DNA of 64,000 nt. Origin: Mesorhizobium sp. INR15 (lineage in GTDB: Bacteria; Pseudomonadota; Alphaproteobacteria; Rhizobiales; Rhizobiaceae). Below are positions 60,253-64,000 of the stretch, piece after piece. The notes under the pieces were generated by a model. That model had not been told where the DNA came from and made no database searches. It saw nothing but the letters and a program-made list of their open reading frames with translations. Positions within the stretch are counted from its first letter, which is position 1; each line of letters opens with the position of its first letter. Where the stretch lies: positions 4,412,001-4,476,000 of the forward strand of contig NZ_CP045496.1 of assembly GCF_015500075.1 (NCBI RefSeq). Direction: 5' to 3'. The position numbers were made by a program, and so were the translations under genes.

Positions 60253-61074
60253 TCAGCGCTTCAGATGTATGGTGATCCGGCGTTCGATCCATTCGATTGC
60301 GTGGCGCAGGATTTCGACCATCACCAGATAGACAAGCGCGACCCAGATATAGGCCTGAATGTCGAACGAGTTGGCGAAGGCGAGCTTTGCCATGCCCATC
60401 AAGTCATAGACGGTGATGATGGCGACGATGGCGGAAGCCTTGACCATCAGGATCAGTTCATTGCCGTAGGGCCGCAAGGCAACGATCAGCGCCTGGGGCA
60501 GGATGATCTTGCGCAGCGTCTGCAGCTTGTGCAGGCCCATTGAAGCGGCACCCTCCCATTGCCCCTTGGGAACGCTTTCGATGGCACCGCGAAGAATCTC
60601 GGCCTGGTAAGCCGCGGTGTTGAGGGCAAAGGCGAAGACGCCGCAGTTGAACGCGTCCTTGAAAAAGTCCCAGAGGCCGACCGCCTGGAGTTCCACCCTG
60701 AATGAGCCCAAGCCGTAATAGACGAGGTAGGTCTGGACGAGCAGCGGCGTGCCCCGGAAGAAATAGACGTAGCAATAGGCCAGACCGGACAGAATCCGGT
60801 TCTTCGACATACGCCCGTAGGCGACCGGGAGCGACATGATCGCGCCAAGCACCATCGAGATGGCGACCAGTGACAGGGTAACGCCGAGGCCCTTGAGATA
60901 GGCCGGTGCATATTTGGCGAAGAAGTCGGCATTCCAGGCAAAGACCAGATAGGAGACGATGCCAAGCCCGAACGCAATCCAGAAGCCAACCAGCGCATAG
61001 CCGATGATTCTTGACCTCGGCCAGCCTCGCACGCGTGGCGGTGGACGTTCGACCAGGGTGGTTGCGACGCTCAT
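60253..61074 (-). CDS. Polar amino acid ABC transporter permease, HisM-like (273 aa)
   Basis: Inner-membrane permease: YLKGLGVTLSLVAISMVLGA, YFFRGTPLLVQTYLVYYGL, FALNTAAYQAEILRGAIESVPKGQWEGAASMGL (EAA motif), QALIVALRPYGNELILMVKASAI. Start ATG 61074 overlaps the stop of the other permease (ATGA). The longer frame from 61284 is discarded. Confidence 0.92.
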   Translation of the reverse strand: MSVATTLVERPPPRVRGWPRSRIIGYALVGFWIAFGLGIVSYLVFAWNADFFAKYAPAYLKGLGVTLSLVAISMVLGAIMSLPVAYGRMSKNRILSGLAYCYVYFFRGTPLLVQTYLVYYGLGSFRVELQAVGLWDFFKDAFNCGVFAFALNTAAYQAEILRGAIESVPKGQWEGAASMGLHKLQTLRKIILPQALIVALRPYGNELILMVKASAIVAIITVYDLMGMAKLAFANSFDIQAYIWVALVYLVMVEILRHAIEWIERRITIHLKR

Positions 61075-61790
61075 CGTTGCGCCTCCCGACGGCCGAGCGA
61101 GCGCAAGATAGCGCCGGTGGCGAAAGAGGACACAACAGCGAGACCGAGAAACACCAGCGAAGCCACGCTGTAAAACAGGAATGCGTGCTTGGTGACGCGC
61201 GCGGCCACACCGGCGGCGCGCAGCGTTTCCGCGAGGCCAACCACCGATACCAGCGATGTGTCCTTGAGCAGGCTCAGCCAGCAATTTTCAAGACCTGGGA
61301 AGGCGATCCGAAGCAGTTGCGGCAGGATCACCTTGCGCATCGTCTGCCCGTAGGAGAGGCCGATGGAATAACCGCCTTCATACTGGCCTTTTGGAATGGC
61401 GCGGAACGCGGACAGGAAAACTTCGCTGGCGTAGGACGAAAAGATCAGCGCAAGCACGATCATACCGGCGACGAAGCCGTTGACGTCGATGGTCGCATCG
61501 GGCCGAAAGTATCTGACGAGATGTTGCAGCAGAATCGGCACGCCGAAGAAAAACAGGAACAGCGTCACCAGTTCCGGCAGGCCACGGAAGACCGTTGTGT
61601 AGATGTTGGCGGCCAAGCGCAGCGAGGGTTCCTCGGACTGCTTGGCCAGCGCTATGAAAAACCCAATTGCCAGGCCAATGGGAAGCGTGGCGAGCGCGAG
61701 CGCGACGGTGACCATTGCGCCATACGCTATATCGTCAAGCCAGCCGTCGGGTCCCCAAGTGAGAAGCGTCCATATGCTTTGGGCTGGCAT
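61071..61790 (-). CDS. Polar amino acid ABC transporter permease, HisQ-like (239 aa)
   Basis: WLDDIAYGAMVTVALALATLPIG, YTTVFRGLPELVTLFLFFFG, SAFRAIPKGQYEGGYSIGL (EAA loop), ILPQLLRIAFPGLENCWLSLLKDTSLVS. Partner of the preceding permease. The ATP-binding subunit is not in this window. Confidence 0.92.
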   Translation of the reverse strand: MPAQSIWTLLTWGPDGWLDDIAYGAMVTVALALATLPIGLAIGFFIALAKQSEEPSLRLAANIYTTVFRGLPELVTLFLFFFGVPILLQHLVRYFRPDATIDVNGFVAGMIVLALIFSSYASEVFLSAFRAIPKGQYEGGYSIGLSYGQTMRKVILPQLLRIAFPGLENCWLSLLKDTSLVSVVGLAETLRAAGVAARVTKHAFLFYSVASLVFLGLAVVSSFATGAILRSLGRREAQR

Positions 61791-61830
61791 TGAGTGATCT
61801 TATCTCCACGGTGTTCCTGAGAAGAAATGA

Positions 61831-61859
61831 AAGACGGCGGGGAAGTTCCCCGCCGTCTT
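61831..61859 (-). terminator. Strong hairpin after the binding-protein gene
   Basis: AAGACGGCGGGGAA / TTCCCCGCCGTCTT around one base, followed on the reverse strand by TTTCATTTCTTC. Sits between the binding-protein and permease genes, consistent with attenuation so that binding protein exceeds permease. Confidence 0.75.
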
Positions 61860-61870
61860 GACCTTATCGA

Positions 61871-62656
61871 TCAGGCACCGCCGCCGAAGACGTCGAACTT
61901 GAAGTACTTGTCGTTGATTTCCTTGTACTTTCCGTTGGCGCGGATGGCGTCGATGGCCGCGTTGAGCTGGTTGACCAGATCCGTTTCGCCCTTGCGTACG
62001 GCGATACCGGCACCGGGTCCAAAGATTTCAACCGGCTGCGGCGACGGCGTGCCAAGAATCTTGCAGCAGGCGCCATCCGGCGTATCCAGCCACTGGCTCA
62101 GCACAACGATATCGTCTTCGATGGCGTCGAGACGGCCGTTGGCCAGATCAGCCTGTTCCTCGGGGCTGCTCGGGTAGCCCTTGACGGTGCTGTCGGTGAA
62201 GGTCTTCGAAGCATAGTTGAAGTGGGTCGTGGTGGTGGCGACGCCGACCGTCTTGCCCGCGAGGTCCGCCTTGGTCACGCCCTTGAGCGTGGTGTCTTTC
62301 GGTGCGGCGAGGGCCGAAGGCGTGTTGTAGTATTTGTGCGTGAAGTCGACCTTTTCCATGCGCTCCGGCGTGATCGACATCGAAGCGACGATGGCGTCGA
62401 ACTTTCCGGCCTGAAGTGCCGGAATGATGCCGTCCCAATCCTGGGCGACAAAGGTGCACTTCACCTTCATCTGATCGCAAAGCGCCTGGGCGATGTCGAT
62501 GTCGAAACCGACGAGCTTGCCGTCGGAGGTGAGGTTGTTGAACGGTGGGTACGCGCCTTCGGTGCCGATCTTCAGGGTCTTTTCCTGTGCCTGGGCTACG
62601 CCGAGCGTCAGCAACGCAGCCGATGCGGCAAGCGCGATACGCAGTGCAATACGCAT
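61871..62656 (-). CDS. Periplasmic amino-acid-binding protein, HisJ/ArgT-like (261 aa)
   Basis: Signal peptide (LRIALAASAALLTLGVAQA), then KTLKIGTEGAYPPFNNLTSDGKLVGFDIDIAQALCDQM (segmented), IVASMSITPERMEKVDFTHKYY and GVATTTTHFNY, the family's ligand-contact sites. Probably binds a basic amino acid (lysine, arginine, ornithine or histidine). First gene of the transporter operon. Confidence 0.93.
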   Translation of the reverse strand: MRIALRIALAASAALLTLGVAQAQEKTLKIGTEGAYPPFNNLTSDGKLVGFDIDIAQALCDQMKVKCTFVAQDWDGIIPALQAGKFDAIVASMSITPERMEKVDFTHKYYNTPSALAAPKDTTLKGVTKADLAGKTVGVATTTTHFNYASKTFTDSTVKGYPSSPEEQADLANGRLDAIEDDIVVLSQWLDTPDGACCKILGTPSPQPVEIFGPGAGIAVRKGETDLVNQLNAAIDAIRANGKYKEINDKYFKFDVFGGGA

Positions 62657-62815
62657 GATAGTCCTCTCTTTATGGTCCCGGCCGTCGTTCCAAAACGGCT
62701 CTGTGGGGCGGTGCTTTTGACCGCCCGCTACGGCGATACTCCCACTCTTTCCAAGAAAAAAGCAACTGCAAAACCACAAAAATAGGCAAGGCTATTCTGC
62801 CCTTGCGTTACTTGC

Positions 62816-63325
62816 TCAAGCAACAAGTCCGGTTGCACGCTCGATGAAGTCGGCTACCGATTTCACATCATCGAGATCGAATACCGGCAGTTGCTCGCCT
62901 TCGACCAGGAAGTCGGCGGCAACGGCGACAATATTAGGATCGTTTGCCGACAGTGGGGTGCCGTCCTTTGCCCCACGTCGCCGCGTTTCGATCTTGCGGT
63001 GCGCTTCGCGCTTGTAGCCCTCGACCAGCACCAGGTCGCAAGGCGCTAGGCGTGACAGGATAGCCTCCAGCACCGGCTCATCCTCGCCGCGCAGTTCGTG
63101 CATCAGCGCCCAGCGGTTGCCGGACACGATAGCGACTTCCATGGCTCCGGCCTGACGATGCCGGAAGCTGTCAGCGCCGGGCTTGTCGATATCGAAATCG
63201 TGATGAGCATGTTTTACAGTCGATACTTTCCAGCCGCGCGCAACGAGTTCGCTGACCAGCTTCTCGGTCAGTGTCGTCTTGCCGGAGTTCTTCCAGCCGG
63301 TGATGCCGAAAACGCGTCTGCTCAT
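62816..63325 (-). CDS. mobB: Molybdopterin-guanine dinucleotide biosynthesis protein MobB (169 aa)
   Basis: FGITGWKNSGKTTLTEKLVSEL is the GTP-binding P-loop, VSTVKHAHHDFDIDKPGADS the family block, and DLVLVEGYKREAHRKIE the second. Adaptor protein that helps MobA. Start overlaps the mobA stop (ATGA). Confidence 0.93.
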   Translation of the reverse strand: MSRRVFGITGWKNSGKTTLTEKLVSELVARGWKVSTVKHAHHDFDIDKPGADSFRHRQAGAMEVAIVSGNRWALMHELRGEDEPVLEAILSRLAPCDLVLVEGYKREAHRKIETRRRGAKDGTPLSANDPNIVAVAADFLVEGEQLPVFDLDDVKSVADFIERATGLVA

Positions 63326-63954
63326 GACGTCATGCTCTGCAACAGACGCTCGGCTTCGGCAAGATCGTCGGGCATGTTGATGTTGAAGAACGGATCAAGC
63401 GCCTGTCCCGCCAGGTCCAGGGTTGGAAATTCCACGTCGACGAATGCGTGCCGGTCGATGAAGGCCGAAACCCGCCTGTTGTCCTCATCGACAAGAAAGT
63501 GCCGCAAGGCATCACGATGTCGTAGCGGCCAGAGCGCGAATGTCGGGTGCCGCTTGCCAGCCGAGCAAGCAACCGCGATGGCGCCGGGGTTCTGATCCGT
63601 CGCTTCGACAAGTCGCTCGACGAGGTCCATCGGCAGAAACGGCGTGTCGCCGGCGGCAGTGACGATTGCCTTGCAGTCCGTATTCGCCGACGCCCATTCC
63701 AACCCGGTCAGAATTCCAGCCAGGGGACCGGCAAAACCCGCCACCGAATCGGCGAGAATTGGCAACCCGAAACGCGAAAGCCGTGCGGGATCGCCATTGG
63801 CGCTGAGCGCCACTGCTTCAATCTGAATAGTGAAACGCGAAAGCACCTGATCCAGCACGCAACCGCTGCCGAGCGGCAACAGGCTTTTGTCGCCACCGCC
63901 CATCCGTCTTGACTGGCCGCCGGCCAGAACGACCCCTGCAACATTCCGCTTCAT
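63322..63954 (-). CDS. mobA: Molybdenum cofactor guanylyltransferase MobA (210 aa)
   Basis: VAGVVLAGGQSRRMGGGDKSLLPLG is the GTP-binding signature (LAGGxSxRMG...DK), DSVAGFAGPLAGILTGLEWA the second block, and IVTAAGDTPFLPMDLVERL the metal-binding aspartate. Links GMP to molybdopterin. Coupled to mobB. Confidence 0.94.
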   Translation of the reverse strand: MKRNVAGVVLAGGQSRRMGGGDKSLLPLGSGCVLDQVLSRFTIQIEAVALSANGDPARLSRFGLPILADSVAGFAGPLAGILTGLEWASANTDCKAIVTAAGDTPFLPMDLVERLVEATDQNPGAIAVACSAGKRHPTFALWPLRHRDALRHFLVDEDNRRVSAFIDRHAFVDVEFPTLDLAGQALDPFFNINMPDDLAEAERLLQSMTS

Positions 63955-64000
63955 CGCATGGAGCCTGTACGCCAGCGGCTGGAAATCACAAGCTTTGAAA

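Noticed and set aside
1..64000. CRISPR arrays, rRNA or tRNA genes
   Set aside because: No regularly spaced repeats and no recognisable rRNA or tRNA sequence; the only tandem repeat is the 18-bp triplet at 56769.

Overview
The window reads as a chromosome segment of a Mesorhizobium-like bacterium (Rhizobiales). The signs are high-GC coding sequence, a DUF768 gene, rhizobial TraA/TraC/TraD, 99- and 77-residue XRE regulators of rhizobial type, and an alphaproteobacterial core block (dusA, cobT, mobA/mobB) at the right. No rRNA, tRNA or CRISPR array was recognised.

Region 1-34.9 kb is accessory and dominated by redox, NO/low-oxygen and stress genes. It holds two divergent sets of the same families: Rnk-like elongation-factor-interacting proteins (two pairs), group III truncated globins, LysR regulators, DUF488 proteins, universal stress proteins and CBS-domain proteins. 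A gapless 31-bp motif occurs five times (8138, 10310, 12330, 22127 reverse, 27422), each time ahead of a stress or respiratory transcription unit and twice directly at the start of a LysR gene. I read this as a LysR-type regulon linking a cytochrome c, a Rieske/FAD reductase, an aa3-type oxidase subunit I, a histidine kinase and a CBS-BON/globin/FdxA/hydantoinase operon. Two different IS21-family elements have landed here, one inside coxA and one inside a PtsN-like EIIA gene, each with a 7-bp target duplication. An NsrR/globin unit with a candidate operator lies at 3.3-4.4 kb, and a likely metalloid-resistance operon (ArsR, flavoprotein, MFS) at 31.8-34.9 kb.

Region 34.9-49.9 kb is mobile-element territory: traD-traC / oriT-like site / traA, an AlpA-like factor, a decayed IS110-type transposase, an AT-rich insertion with two translationally coupled small genes, a DUF1036 protein, a decayed DUF1003 gene, a large secreted caspase-fold protein that lacks both catalytic residues, two tandem 31-residue peptides with a lasso-type leader pattern, an ATP-dependent DNA ligase with a locally frameshifted C-terminus, and a tyrosine integrase facing away from dusA. 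The integrase next to the 5' end of dusA marks the right edge of an integrated island; its left edge is not seen and is probably left of this window.

Region 50-64 kb looks like conserved chromosome: dusA, a retroviral-type aspartic protease, DUF1289, cobT, a PleC/PdhS-like membrane kinase, a nuclease, a glutathione S-transferase, a uracil-DNA-glycosylase-like protein, an Lrp regulator preceded by an 18-bp triple repeat, DNA alkylation repair and GNAT genes, a beta-hydroxyacid dehydrogenase, a polar amino acid ABC transporter, and mobB-mobA for molybdenum cofactor.
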